A stretch of 64,000 nt of DNA from CAZRCG01 sp964598565. Its GTDB lineage: Bacteria; Bdellovibrionota; UBA2394. A program made the position numbers and the translations under genes. The notes beneath the pieces are model-generated. The model was not told the origin of the DNA and did no database searches. It was given only the letters and a program-made list of their open reading frames with translations. The stretch spans positions 186,001 to 250,000 of the forward strand of contig CAZRCG010000001.1 in the NCBI GenBank assembly GCA_964598565.1, in the 5' to 3' direction. Positions within the stretch are counted from its first letter, which is position 1, and each line of letters opens with the position of its first letter. Of the stretch, positions 16,507 to 24,253 are shown one piece after another.

Positions 16507-17006
16507 ACTCGTTTCTCCACACTTCTTCCGGTGAAGGCCTGCTCATTTTGAACTTTGCCCTGAGCGCTATAGACGGGCGATGTCGCCATCAATCCTTGAA
16601 GCGCTCGCATTGAACCGTTTATCCACGTGAGAGATGTTTGTGCCAGAGCCGACGTATTAACCTGAAGGCTTCTAGCTCGTTCAATCACCGACTTGAGCTT
16701 CTTACGCAACTCCAATAACCTTGAGCTTTGAAATGCTGAAAGACGTCGAGCCAAAACTTCCAGTGTGATTCGATCTTCGGTAATTCCTACTTCGGTCGCT
16801 AGCTGACGTACCGCATTCTTTCGAGCTTCGTCCATAGTCTGAAGCTTCAGAAAAACGGTGGTTTTCATCTTGTTGTTGTGCTCAAGCTCTTCGATCTTGA
16901 GATGAGCCATTAAATCACCATCTCGAGTTAACAGATCAAGATACTGCTCATACAGTCTCAGCTGCTCTTGCAAAACGTTTTCTAAGGATTCTGAATGGGT
17001 ACTCAT
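16503..17006 (-). CDS. flgN: Flagellar export chaperone FlgN-like protein
   Basis: A 167-residue, almost entirely helical cytoplasmic protein with heptad-like Leu spacing (LQEQLRLYEQYLDLLTRDGDLM, then KLQTMDEARKNAVRQLATEVG). The family is sequence-variable. The assignment rests on helical content, length, the FlgN-like KLQ..DEARK region and its position between flgM and flgK, the usual place for the chaperone of FlgK and FlgL. The start at 17006 shares a base with the flgM stop. The last 35 residues (after LTWINGSMRALQGL) look disordered. Confidence 0.85.
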   Translation of the reverse strand: MSTHSESLENVLQEQLRLYEQYLDLLTRDGDLMAHLKIEELEHNNKMKTTVFLKLQTMDEARKNAVRQLATEVGITEDRITLEVLARRLSAFQSSRLLELRKKLKSVIERARSLQVNTSALAQTSLTWINGSMRALQGLMATSPVYSAQGKVQNEQAFTGRSVEKRV

Positions 17007-17356
17007 TATAAACTCCTCTTTCCAAGCTTGCGAGCCAGCTCGCTAAGAATGACTTCTTTTAGGAAGGCCTCGGCTACTTTTTCATAGTCAATTTTGTAGT
17101 GACCTTTGTTGAGTAGCTTTCGAATTCTATCGACTTCATGGCTTCTTAAATCGGGGGTAGCATCGACCAGATCTTTGATCACCTGAATGGCCGTGGTATG
17201 GTCGGTAACTTCGACAGAATCAGATGGCGAGGTAAGGGCTGAGGCCAATTCGCCAAGAGACTTTAAAGCGCCACTGTCTTTCTTTGAAGACTTTGCGGGG
17301 GCACGTGAACCGCCGCTTTTTGTGGGTCCGCCTGATTTTTTACTTCCTACTCTCAT
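17006..17356 (-). CDS. flgM: Anti-sigma-28 factor FlgM
   Basis: A 116-residue inhibitor that holds FliA inactive until the hook is complete and is then exported. The first 60 residues are Lys/Ser/Gly-rich and look unstructured, as expected for an export substrate. The C-terminal half carries the sigma-binding pattern: TPDLRSHEVDRIRKLLNKGHYKIDYEKVAEAFL (in part), equivalent to the family's R..kv..lk..i..G.Y.vd...vA..ll. Its target fliA lies about 5 kb upstream in the same block. The gene lies between flgJ and flgN. Confidence 0.9.
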   Translation of the reverse strand: MRVGSKKSGGPTKSGGSRAPAKSSKKDSGALKSLGELASALTSPSDSVEVTDHTTAIQVIKDLVDATPDLRSHEVDRIRKLLNKGHYKIDYEKVAEAFLKEVILSELARKLGKRSL

Positions 17357-17374
17357 CCCTGAGACTTCCCCTTC

Positions 17375-17707
17375 CTATGGCGTTTTCTTGTCATCTCCCA
17401 AATGGGGACTCATCTGGCGCACAATCGCATCGGCCAATCCAATGGACCCGCGCTGACTAGAAATCTTTGTAAATTCGGTATCTAACATGGTTTGAAAGAA
17501 CTTCGTTTGCTGCGAATCGCCGTACGTGTGATCTTCTTGAACGGTTGCACGCATGCTTTGCATAACCATGTCCATAAAATAGCCTTCAAAATCGTGAGCT
17601 GCCTTTTCTAGCTCTTGCTGATTCTTCGACATGTGAATCGCTTTAGGCACCGCCGCCTTTGTTTGAAGCGCAGCCGTCACTTGAGGAATTGCTGTCAGCT
17701 TGCTCAT
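17375..17707 (-). CDS. flgJ: Flagellar rod-binding protein FlgJ (N-terminal type only)
   Basis: A 110-residue protein equivalent to the rod-capping N-terminal domain of FlgJ. The family motif is present as AAHDFEGYFMDMVMQSMRATV, followed by FFQTMLDTEFTKISSQRGSIGLADAIVRQM (in part). The muramidase domain of enterobacterial FlgJ is absent, as is usual outside beta/gammaproteobacteria, so a separate wall hydrolase elsewhere must open the peptidoglycan. Its start at 17707 shares a base with the end of flgI. Position between flgI and flgM supports the call. Confidence 0.92.
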   Translation of the reverse strand: MSKLTAIPQVTAALQTKAAVPKAIHMSKNQQELEKAAHDFEGYFMDMVMQSMRATVQEDHTYGDSQQTKFFQTMLDTEFTKISSQRGSIGLADAIVRQMSPHLGDDKKTP

Positions 17708-18849
17708 TATATAATCTCCAAATCGGCCTGAAGAGCGCCCGCTGCTTGAATCGCTTGAAATACGGCAATCAAATCTCGAGGCGTAACACCCAGCGCATTT
17801 AAAGCCTTCACTAAAGCCCCAATCGATACACTCTTCGGTATGATAGCGAGTTTGTTTTCTTCTTCTTTTACATTGATCGTCGGCTCATCCACGATCTCGG
17901 TAGTGCCTTCAGAAAACGATTCGGGTTGACTCACAGTTAGATTGGGTTGAACGCTAATGGTTAAATTTCCATGCGCAATGGCAACGGTTGAAATGCGAAC
18001 GTCTTGCCCAACAACCACCGTACCCGTGCGTTCGTTCACCACCACTTTTGCGATGCGATCTGGCTCAACTTGAACGCGCTCAATCTGTGCCACTAACGAA
18101 ACAATCTGGTCCTTTTGTCGATCTGGAATTTGCACGAGAACTGTTCCAGAATCTCTCGCCTGAGCAAACGGCCCTTTGAGCTCCTTGTTAATCGCGCGAG
18201 CCACTCGACTGGCCGTTGTAAAGTCGGGACTATGAAGGGAGTAAGACAGCTCACCCACCATCGTAAAATCAAAAGTCAACTCTCGTTCAATCGTCGCCCC
18301 GCCAGGAATTTTTCCGACGGTAGGATGATTCTTTGTCGTCGAAGCACCCGCTTGCTCTTCAGAAAAGCCCCCAATGGTCACAGGCCCCTGGCCCACCGCA
18401 TAGACTTGCCCGTCGGCTCCTTTCATGGGTGTTAATAGAAGGGTTCCCCCTTTCAAACTCTTGGCATCTCCTAAAGACGATACTAAAAGATCAAGCTTCG
18501 AACCTTGTCGAGCGAAAGGTGGGAGATACGCTGTAACAATGACGCCCGCCACATTTTTTACATTGATTGTCGACGCGTCAATACCTACGCCCAGATTATT
18601 GAGCATCGTGGCCAGAGATTGCATAGTGAACTGACTCGAGGATCCATCGCCCGTACCTTGAAGCCCAACCACTAAACCATAGCCTATGAGCTGGTTCTCA
18701 CGCACACCTTTTAAATAGGTAATGTCTTTCACGCGACTTGAGGCCCAAGTCGCTTCGTCTGTGAGCGACAAGAGAACGACTGCGCTGAGGAGCCTCGCCG
18801 TCAAGGCGATGATTTGGCTAAATGAAGATCTTCCGTGATCGTGTCTCAT
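17707..18849 (-). CDS. flgI: Flagellar P-ring protein FlgI
   Basis: Periplasmic subunit of the P ring, the rod bushing in the peptidoglycan layer. The 380-residue precursor has a signal peptide (LTARLLSAVVLLSLTDEATWAS) followed by the conserved mature start SRVKDITYLKGVRENQLIGYGLVVGLQGTGD (in part). The C-terminus ITRDLI-type motif appears as LGVTPRDLIAVFQAIQAAGAL. Length and all conserved blocks match the family. It lies between flgH and flgJ, whose products cooperate in building the L-P ring. The ATG at 18849 starts 12 bases after flgH. Confidence 0.97.
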   Translation of the reverse strand: MRHDHGRSSFSQIIALTARLLSAVVLLSLTDEATWASSRVKDITYLKGVRENQLIGYGLVVGLQGTGDGSSSQFTMQSLATMLNNLGVGIDASTINVKNVAGVIVTAYLPPFARQGSKLDLLVSSLGDAKSLKGGTLLLTPMKGADGQVYAVGQGPVTIGGFSEEQAGASTTKNHPTVGKIPGGATIERELTFDFTMVGELSYSLHSPDFTTASRVARAINKELKGPFAQARDSGTVLVQIPDRQKDQIVSLVAQIERVQVEPDRIAKVVVNERTGTVVVGQDVRISTVAIAHGNLTISVQPNLTVSQPESFSEGTTEIVDEPTINVKEEENKLAIIPKSVSIGALVKALNALGVTPRDLIAVFQAIQAAGALQADLEII

Positions 18850-18860
18850 AAGCGTTCTCT

Positions 18861-19583
18861 TTAAAAAGGCCAGATACTATCTAGCAGTCGTGTGCCCCAT
18901 CCTGTGTTTTGTTTGTCGGAAACAACTCCGTCTCCGATATATCGAATCTCAGCATCCGCAATCAGACGTGAACTCACTGTATTGTTAATACGAATATCAT
19001 CGGGTCGCACAAAACCCGAAATTTCAACTTGTTGCTCTTCTTTATTGATTGTGATGACTTTGGTGCCTCTTACGAAAAGCGTTCCGTTTGGTAAGACATT
19101 TTCAACCACCGCCTGAACAATCGTTTCAAAGGATCCTGATCGATCGGTTTTTCCTTCCCCTTTAAACTCATTCTTATTTGCTGCCGTTGCGCCCAAGGTA
19201 CCACGTTGCACAGTCTCAGCCTGACCAAAGGTTAAAGAACCGGAGAGGTCTATCTTTCCATCTCGCTTCGCATCAGTTTTCGCTTGAGTGGTCGCGGTAG
19301 CTTCTTCCTTAACTTCAATAGTCAGAAGATCTCCAACTTTTTGGGCCTTTTGATTGCGAATAATATACGGACTGCCCAAAGACTTTGCCCACAAACTTGA
19401 TTGAACAGGATCGGCCGAGATCTCGGTCGACACTTCGTCGGTAGGTGGCAAACCGGCCTTAATTCGATCGGACTGAAGCTGCAGCTGCTTTTGGTTAAAC
19501 GTCTTTTCTTTCGGCCTAAGAGTGGCACACGACGCTCCTAAGAAAGCCGTAAGAACGATAGAAAGGGGAAGATAAGATCTCAT
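18861..19583 (-). CDS. flgH: Flagellar L-ring lipoprotein FlgH
   Basis: Outer-membrane lipoprotein forming the L ring. The 240-residue precursor has a lipobox LGASC with Cys19 as the lipidated residue. Conserved blocks include the GDLLTIEVKEEATATTQA region, the ENVLPNGTLFVRGTKVITINKE block and the C-terminal EISGFVRPDDI...SSRLIADAEIRYIG. It overlaps the flgA stop by 4 bases at its start. The presence of L and P rings confirms a Gram-negative envelope. Confidence 0.96.
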   Translation of the reverse strand: MRSYLPLSIVLTAFLGASCATLRPKEKTFNQKQLQLQSDRIKAGLPPTDEVSTEISADPVQSSLWAKSLGSPYIIRNQKAQKVGDLLTIEVKEEATATTQAKTDAKRDGKIDLSGSLTFGQAETVQRGTLGATAANKNEFKGEGKTDRSGSFETIVQAVVENVLPNGTLFVRGTKVITINKEEQQVEISGFVRPDDIRINNTVSSRLIADAEIRYIGDGVVSDKQNTGWGTRLLDSIWPF

Positions 19584-20311
19584 AGTCTTACCTCCACCAC
19601 TTTCTCATCGGTAATCGTCCCCACAATCTCACGTTTCGAGTCGAGATTGCGCACCTTGATTGATTGCCCAAGGCTGCCACTTTGATCGGCAACACCCACC
19701 CCAGAAATTTTCAAACCTTCACCTGTAACCAAAATTGTCACACGATCGCCTTTTTGAACTAAAGTCTCTAAGGCTGTGCGCGACGAAGTGATAATTTCAC
19801 CCGCTTGAATAGGAGAGCGCGCCACACGATTCGTCATTTGTACTAAGCTCAGAAAATCATCAGCGACTCTTGAAGCCTCTTTCCACTGCCAATCGATATC
19901 AGACAATTCAATTTTCTGACCTCGATCAAATCGGCGCTGTGCCACCGGTACGCGCTCTTCGATAAATAGTTTTGCCTGGAGGCGCTGAGTTCTCTCAACG
20001 CGACCGAGATCGTTCATAAATTTTAAAACCACTGAAGAGAAGCCTGACTCCCGAGGATCAGGAATATCCACTACAACGGTAGTTTCAGTCTCAGGAGCAC
20101 GTGACGGCAAATTTTTAACGACCAAATCGACTATCTGAATACGTCGATTATCGAATGAGGGAATTCGTCGATTCAGAAAATCTTTCCAGACTTCACTCGC
20201 TGTAACGACTTCTGGCTTCGTCTCGCTGACAACATCGGCCAACGCGACGATAGTCAACCAAATCGGTAGAACCAGCAGAACAAGTAGGGCAATTTTAGCG
20301 AATCCTTTCAC
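19580..20311 (-). CDS. flgA: Flagellar P-ring assembly chaperone FlgA
   Basis: Periplasmic chaperone for P-ring formation. The 243-residue precursor starts with a signal sequence (IALLVLLVLPIWLTIVALADV). The C-terminal SAF/ChapFlgA domain is clear: VAQRRFDRGQKIELSDIDWQ, then RSPIQAGEIITSSRTALETLVQKGDRVTI and GQSIKVRNLDSKREIVGTI (all in part). The start is GTG 20311, preceded by GAGGAA. It sits between flgG and flgH, a common arrangement in delta-type clusters. Confidence 0.93.
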   Translation of the reverse strand: MKGFAKIALLVLLVLPIWLTIVALADVVSETKPEVVTASEVWKDFLNRRIPSFDNRRIQIVDLVVKNLPSRAPETETTVVVDIPDPRESGFSSVVLKFMNDLGRVERTQRLQAKLFIEERVPVAQRRFDRGQKIELSDIDWQWKEASRVADDFLSLVQMTNRVARSPIQAGEIITSSRTALETLVQKGDRVTILVTGEGLKISGVGVADQSGSLGQSIKVRNLDSKREIVGTITDEKVVEVRL

Positions 20312-20321
20312 TCTAATTTCC

Positions 20322-21107
20322 TCACCGAATATTATTCGTCGACGACATCATCTGATCGGATGTCGAAATCACTTTGGAGTTTAGCTCATACGCCCGTTGA
20401 GCCAGAATCATGCGAATCAACTCCTCTGCGATGTTTACATTGGAACTTTCAAGAAAACCTTGTTGAAGTGTTCCAACGCCGCTCGTTCCAGGAGTTCCCT
20501 GCGCACCCGCTCCTGAAGCGGCCGTTTCTAAGTATAAATTTCGTCCGATTGCTTGGAGTCCGCTTTCATTCGGAAAAGTATAAAGGGAGAGTGTCCCTTC
20601 GGTGCTTGGCGTAGTGGCGGGAGGCACACGAGAACTCACCGTTCCATCCACACCGATACGTCGCTCTAAACCGCCGGGCTGTACTGTGACGGCTGGCACA
20701 AGAGGAAAACCATTTTGGTTTACCAATTGACCCGTGGCGTTGACCGACAAGGAGCCTGCTCTGGTATAAGCAGTTTCTCCACTTGGAAGTTGAACCGCAA
20801 AATAACCTGGACCTTCAATGGCCACATCGAGAGGATTGGCGGTCTGTTCCATGGTACCTTGGCCCGTCATCATATGGGTCGAAATAACTCGAGCTCCGCT
20901 ACCAATTTGCAATCCACTTGGAGAAGCGACGCCCGCGGCTGTTTCGCTACCGGGCAGTTCTCTGGTTTCGTATATGAGATCTTGAAATTCGGCGCGCGCC
21001 GATTTGAAGCCCGTTGTATTGACGTTCGCAATATTATTAGAAATCACGGCAATTCGTGTTTGCTGCGCTTCCATTCCTGTTGCTGCTGTGAAAAGAGATT
21101 TAATCAT
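20322..21107 (-). CDS. flgG: Flagellar distal rod protein FlgG
   Basis: Main component of the distal rod that crosses the P and L rings. The 261-residue protein has the family start MIKSLFTAATGMEAQQTRIAVISNNIANVNTTGFK (in part), the rod/hook basic-body signature, and the C-terminal SNVNIAEELIRMILAQRAYELNSKVISTSDQM. No signal peptide is present, as it travels through the flagellar export channel. It begins 4 bases after the preceding rod gene. Length and ends are canonical. Confidence 0.97.
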   Translation of the reverse strand: MIKSLFTAATGMEAQQTRIAVISNNIANVNTTGFKSARAEFQDLIYETRELPGSETAAGVASPSGLQIGSGARVISTHMMTGQGTMEQTANPLDVAIEGPGYFAVQLPSGETAYTRAGSLSVNATGQLVNQNGFPLVPAVTVQPGGLERRIGVDGTVSSRVPPATTPSTEGTLSLYTFPNESGLQAIGRNLYLETAASGAGAQGTPGTSGVGTLQQGFLESSNVNIAEELIRMILAQRAYELNSKVISTSDQMMSSTNNIR

Positions 21108-21111
21108 AGCT

Positions 21112-21879
21112 CTATCCTTGAGTTGTTCCTAGTTTCTCGTTTCGGGCCTGATTCATTCGAGAGGCCGCATCATCTACATTTTTAAAACTTTCAAAAAGTC
21201 GCGATGCCATAATCATGTCAGTTAACTCTCGCACCGCATTCACATTGCTGCCTTCGAGAGCTCCTCCCTGTACCTTGGGTGAAACAATATCGGTGGCGCC
21301 ACCGCTTGCTGAAAAGAGCTGGCCACCTTCACGTCGTGACTGCGTTGAATCAAAAGTTACCAGACGTAATTGACCCACCGTGACGCCATCGGCGACTACC
21401 GTGCCATCACTGGCCACGTTAATGTTCGCCCCGGTAATAGTGATATCTCCACCGCTACCTTGAACCGGATCGCCATTTTGCGTCACAAGTCTATTCTGAT
21501 CGTCGAGTCTAAAATTTCCCGCACGGGTATAACGCTCTCCGGCCTCTGTTTGCACCACAAAGAAACCGGGACCATCAATGGCCACATCCAGGGGATTACT
21601 GGTAGTTTCAATTGCGCCTTGGGTTAAATCAGAGAACGAGCCTCTCAGTTGAATGAATGATTCCGTACTTAGATTGTTGGGCGCTGCAATATCTTTTCGA
21701 AGCGACGACGATAAAAGTTTGTTCTGAGTAGAAAGAGCCTTCTCAAAGAGAGGGCGCTCCGCTTTGTAGCCTGTCGTTGAAGCATTCGCCAAATTGTTAG
21801 CGATAAGTTCCATTTGTTTCGTCACAGCGACTTTTCCACTAATCGATGTATACACGTCTCTACCTCGCAGCTTAGCCAC
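21112..21879 (-). CDS. flgF: Flagellar proximal rod protein FlgF
   Basis: Rod protein of the FlgF/FlgG family, 255 residues from GTG 21879. The N-terminal signature is VYTSISGKVAVTKQMELIANNLANASTTGYK and the C-terminus has SNVNAVRELTDMIMASRLFES (in part). It is called FlgF rather than a second FlgG because of the weaker N-terminal match and its position before flgG. A GTG 24 bases inside (before YTSISG) has a better ribosome site (GAGG 7 nt upstream) and could be the true start. It is first after a 0.3 kb gap, so it probably opens the flgF-to-fliC transcription unit. Confidence 0.88.
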   Translation of the reverse strand: MAKLRGRDVYTSISGKVAVTKQMELIANNLANASTTGYKAERPLFEKALSTQNKLLSSSLRKDIAAPNNLSTESFIQLRGSFSDLTQGAIETTSNPLDVAIDGPGFFVVQTEAGERYTRAGNFRLDDQNRLVTQNGDPVQGSGGDITITGANINVASDGTVVADGVTVGQLRLVTFDSTQSRREGGQLFSASGGATDIVSPKVQGGALEGSNVNAVRELTDMIMASRLFESFKNVDDAASRMNQARNEKLGTTQG

Positions 21880-22186
21880 TGCAAGGTCTATGCTTCCGCT
21901 CTGCAGTCAGTAGAATGCGGCGCTCGGGGGGCTGAAGAGGCCTCGATATAAATGAAATTTAAGTTGTGAACAAACCGGTGGGCAGAGTTTGCCGCGATGG
22001 ACTTGCCGAGTAATGCCGAGTGATTGAAATCAACTTGATTCGTAAGTTTATAGAATAGAATATTTTATTTATGAATGCGTTACAGGTGTCGCAGCCATTC
22101 AAGAGGTATGCGAGAGCGAGCGGTTCGAAGGGACAGATCTCTGCAATGGTACAGTTTAAACAACGAACTAAGAAGGGTCGGCCTTT
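21880..22186. other. Non-coding gap before flgF
   Basis: The longest gap in the flagellar block, about 307 bases. On the minus strand it holds a weak sigma-54-like sequence (CGGCAAGTCCATCGC, GG at 22007-22006 and GC at 21995-21994, exact 10-nt spacing) and a weak sigma-70-like pair, TTGTTC (21973-21968) and TATATC (21950-21945), 17 bases apart. A tandem 10-bp repeat on the plus strand, TGCCGAGTAA TGCCGAGTGA (22004-22023), overlaps the first of these. Near 22172-22205 a GGGTC/GGCCC hairpin could weakly end the transcript coming from fliA. No gene was seen. Confidence 0.5.
21994..22007 (-). promoter_or_regulatory. Weak sigma-54-like promoter before flgF
   Basis: CGGCAAG ... TCGC on the minus strand keeps the GG-N10-GC spacing of -24/-12 promoters, but the -12 element is TCGC rather than TTGC and the -24 lacks the usual T before GG. 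It would start transcription about 100 bases before flgF. It is reported because a better example lies before fliL. Confidence 0.25.
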
Positions 22187-22573
22187 TTATGCCTGGCCCT
22201 TTTGCTCTAGCTCGGCCAAACGTTTCTTCAAGGTAACTTCGCCTAACGAGATCATCGAGGTTTCTCCATGTGAAGTGTTTCTTGCTTGCTCTCTCGACTG
22301 AGAGCCTACCGTTTGAATCTCTCGATGCAGTTCAGCCACTTTGGCATAGAGCCGCTCCATTTGGTTCGATTGAAACCCAACCAGCTTCTCTAACATCTCG
22401 ATGCGGCCTCTTTCACGACCAAAGGTTGGAATCACCGTTCGCTTTGTAAAATAGTGAATGATAAAGGCCTGCAGGACAATCCACTGCAGCACCATGAAGG
22501 CCGCAAGAACAACAAAATGAAAGTGAGTCTGCAACCATGCGAGCGAGACAATATCGTTCATGATAGTTTCCAT
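22187..22573 (-). CDS. Unknown membrane-anchored coiled-coil protein in the flagellar operon
   Basis: A 128-residue protein I do not recognise. Residues 17-43 form one strong membrane helix (HFVVLAAFMVLQWIVLQAFII), followed by a basic turn and a helical cytoplasmic region with coiled-coil character (ERGRIEMLEKLVGFQSNQMERLYAKVAELHREI, in part) and a Glu/Lys-rich tail. The ATG at 22573 overlaps the fliA stop (TGATG) with AAGGAG 8 nt upstream, so expression is coupled to fliA. Single-helix coiled-coil proteins at this place could be motility accessory or polar scaffold factors; that is conjecture from location only. Confidence 0.75.
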   Translation of the reverse strand: METIMNDIVSLAWLQTHFHFVVLAAFMVLQWIVLQAFIIHYFTKRTVIPTFGRERGRIEMLEKLVGFQSNQMERLYAKVAELHREIQTVGSQSREQARNTSHGETSMISLGEVTLKKRLAELEQKGQA

Positions 22574-23352
22574 CAGCTTTTCTCCTTCTCGGAATCACCC
22601 GATCGATAGGCATCAAGACGCCATCTTAGTCGCATGAGCGCTCTGCTGTGCATCTGACACACTCGTTGATCGGATGTATTCAAAATATCGGCAATCTCCG
22701 TAAAGGTAAGCCCCTCATAATAGTAGAGTGACATTAAGAGTTGCTCTTCTTGATCGAGCTTCGTTATAGCTTCGACAATTTTTGATTTAAGCTCCTTCAT
22801 CTCGATTTCAAGATCAGGATGAGGCGATGATTTATCTTCTAAAAACTTTAGTACGTCAAGTCCGGCTGAGTGGGGAGAGCCAATCACTTCCTCATACGAC
22901 ATCATCCCGGCAGGCTGAAGATCGACGATATAGTTGTAGTATTCTTCCAGATTCATTTTAAGGGCTTCTGCCATTTCCCGATCGTCAGGCGAGTGATTCA
23001 GCTCCACCGCTAAGCGCCGATAGAGCCCGTCGATCTCACGCATTTTGGCACGAACCGAACGAGGCAGAAAATCACGCAGTCGTAGCTCATCGAGCATCGC
23101 GCCGCGAATTCTAAATTTCGCATAGGTCTCAAATTTCACGGGCACATTGGGGTCGTAGCTATTGACGGCTTCCATTAATCCAACGGTTCCACACGATACT
23201 AGATCTTCCACCACTAAGTGCCTAGGAAGACGCCCAATAAGTCGATAGGCCGATATCTTTACCAGAGGAGAAAATCGCTCAATCAACTCCGATCTCTCAG
23301 AGTCTGTGAGTTCTCGCTTCGCAGCCTTCTTGTATGCATTCACTCCCGTCAC
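22573..23352 (-). CDS. fliA: RNA polymerase sigma-28 factor FliA
   Basis: Sigma factor for late flagellar genes such as flagellin. The 259-residue protein has region 2 (LVSCGTVGLMEAVNSYDPN, FETYAKFRIRGAMLDELRLRDF in part), region 3 with SVRAKMREIDGLYRRL, and region 4 with the helix-turn-helix LTFTEIADILNTSDQRVCQMHSRALMRLR (in part). The start is GTG 23352 with AAAGG at 8 nt. It follows flhG, the usual polar-flagellum order flhA-flhF-flhG-fliA. Its antagonist flgM is in the same block. No sigma-28 promoter could be recognised by eye in the window. Confidence 0.95.
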   Translation of the reverse strand: MTGVNAYKKAAKRELTDSERSELIERFSPLVKISAYRLIGRLPRHLVVEDLVSCGTVGLMEAVNSYDPNVPVKFETYAKFRIRGAMLDELRLRDFLPRSVRAKMREIDGLYRRLAVELNHSPDDREMAEALKMNLEEYYNYIVDLQPAGMMSYEEVIGSPHSAGLDVLKFLEDKSSPHPDLEIEMKELKSKIVEAITKLDQEEQLLMSLYYYEGLTFTEIADILNTSDQRVCQMHSRALMRLRWRLDAYRSGDSEKEKS

Positions 23353-23379
23353 ATTTACAACCTTTCAAACAGGTGATTC

Positions 23380-24228
23380 TTAACGACCCACCGCTTGTTT
23401 AAGAAAGAACTGCATGCCCCCTTTCTGCTGAGGCACCTCTAGACCAATCACTTTATCGGCAAGCTCGTGATATCGGCGCGAGATTATCCCTTCCTTCTCA
23501 AATTTTATCATGGGCTCCTGCTTTGACACGCTCTGGCGAACCTTCTCATCGTAAGGAAAGTTCTGTAGGTGCCATAGTTGCACGGAGTCTAGAAACTGAT
23601 CGGTCGCTTGAATAAGCGCGTTAAAAATTTTCTTACCTTCTGCTTCATCGCGCGTTTGGCTGGTAATGATGTGAAAAACTTTCTCTCCGTACTTCGTGGC
23701 CATCACTTTCATTAACGCATACGCGTCGGTGATGCTGGTGGGCTCTGGTGTTACCACCACCAAAACGGCCTGCGCTGCAGCATTAAGATACATCACGTTA
23801 TCTGAAATTCCGGCCGCTGTATCAATGAGCAGAAAATCAAATCGACCTTCGAGTTGATCGAGCTGATTCATGAGCTTAAGGCGATCTTCTTGCTTCAGCT
23901 CGGTCATCTCTTGAATACCACTTGCTGCAGGCAGAATGCGTACGCCATCAGGGCCTGAAAAAAGAACTTCATCAATAGATCGCGAGCCATCGACCAAATG
24001 CTTTAAGTTATAGGGCGGAGAGATATTGTAAATAATATCAATATTGGCTAACCCCATGTCCCCGTCAAATATCAGCACGTCTCGCTTCTTGGCACGAAGG
24101 GCCAGAGCTAGATTGGCGACCACCTGAGTCTTACCAACCCCTCCTTTGCCACTCGTGACGGCAATGGTCTTGATAGGTCGTGACTTTGTTTTTTTCATCT
24201 CATCTCGCAGTCGACTTGCTTGATCCAT
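23380..24228 (-). CDS. flhG: MinD-like flagellar number regulator FlhG
   Basis: Cytoplasmic/peripheral membrane ATPase (also FleN, YlxH) that limits flagellar number and partners FlhF. The 282-residue protein has the deviant Walker A GKGGVGKTQVVANLALAL, the switch FDGDMGLANIDII and the Walker B-type DFLLIDTAAGISDNVM, followed by VVTPEPTSITDAYALMK (in part). An N-terminal basic stretch (DQASRLRDEMKK) resembles the FlhF-activating segment of FlhG. It starts 25 bases after flhF with a GGGGGG ribosome site 6 nt before the ATG. Confidence 0.94.
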   Translation of the reverse strand: MDQASRLRDEMKKTKSRPIKTIAVTSGKGGVGKTQVVANLALALRAKKRDVLIFDGDMGLANIDIIYNISPPYNLKHLVDGSRSIDEVLFSGPDGVRILPAASGIQEMTELKQEDRLKLMNQLDQLEGRFDFLLIDTAAGISDNVMYLNAAAQAVLVVVTPEPTSITDAYALMKVMATKYGEKVFHIITSQTRDEAEGKKIFNALIQATDQFLDSVQLWHLQNFPYDEKVRQSVSKQEPMIKFEKEGIISRRYHELADKVIGLEVPQQKGGMQFFLKQAVGR

Positions 24229-24253
24229 AAATAACCCCCCGGAACTCTTTCAT

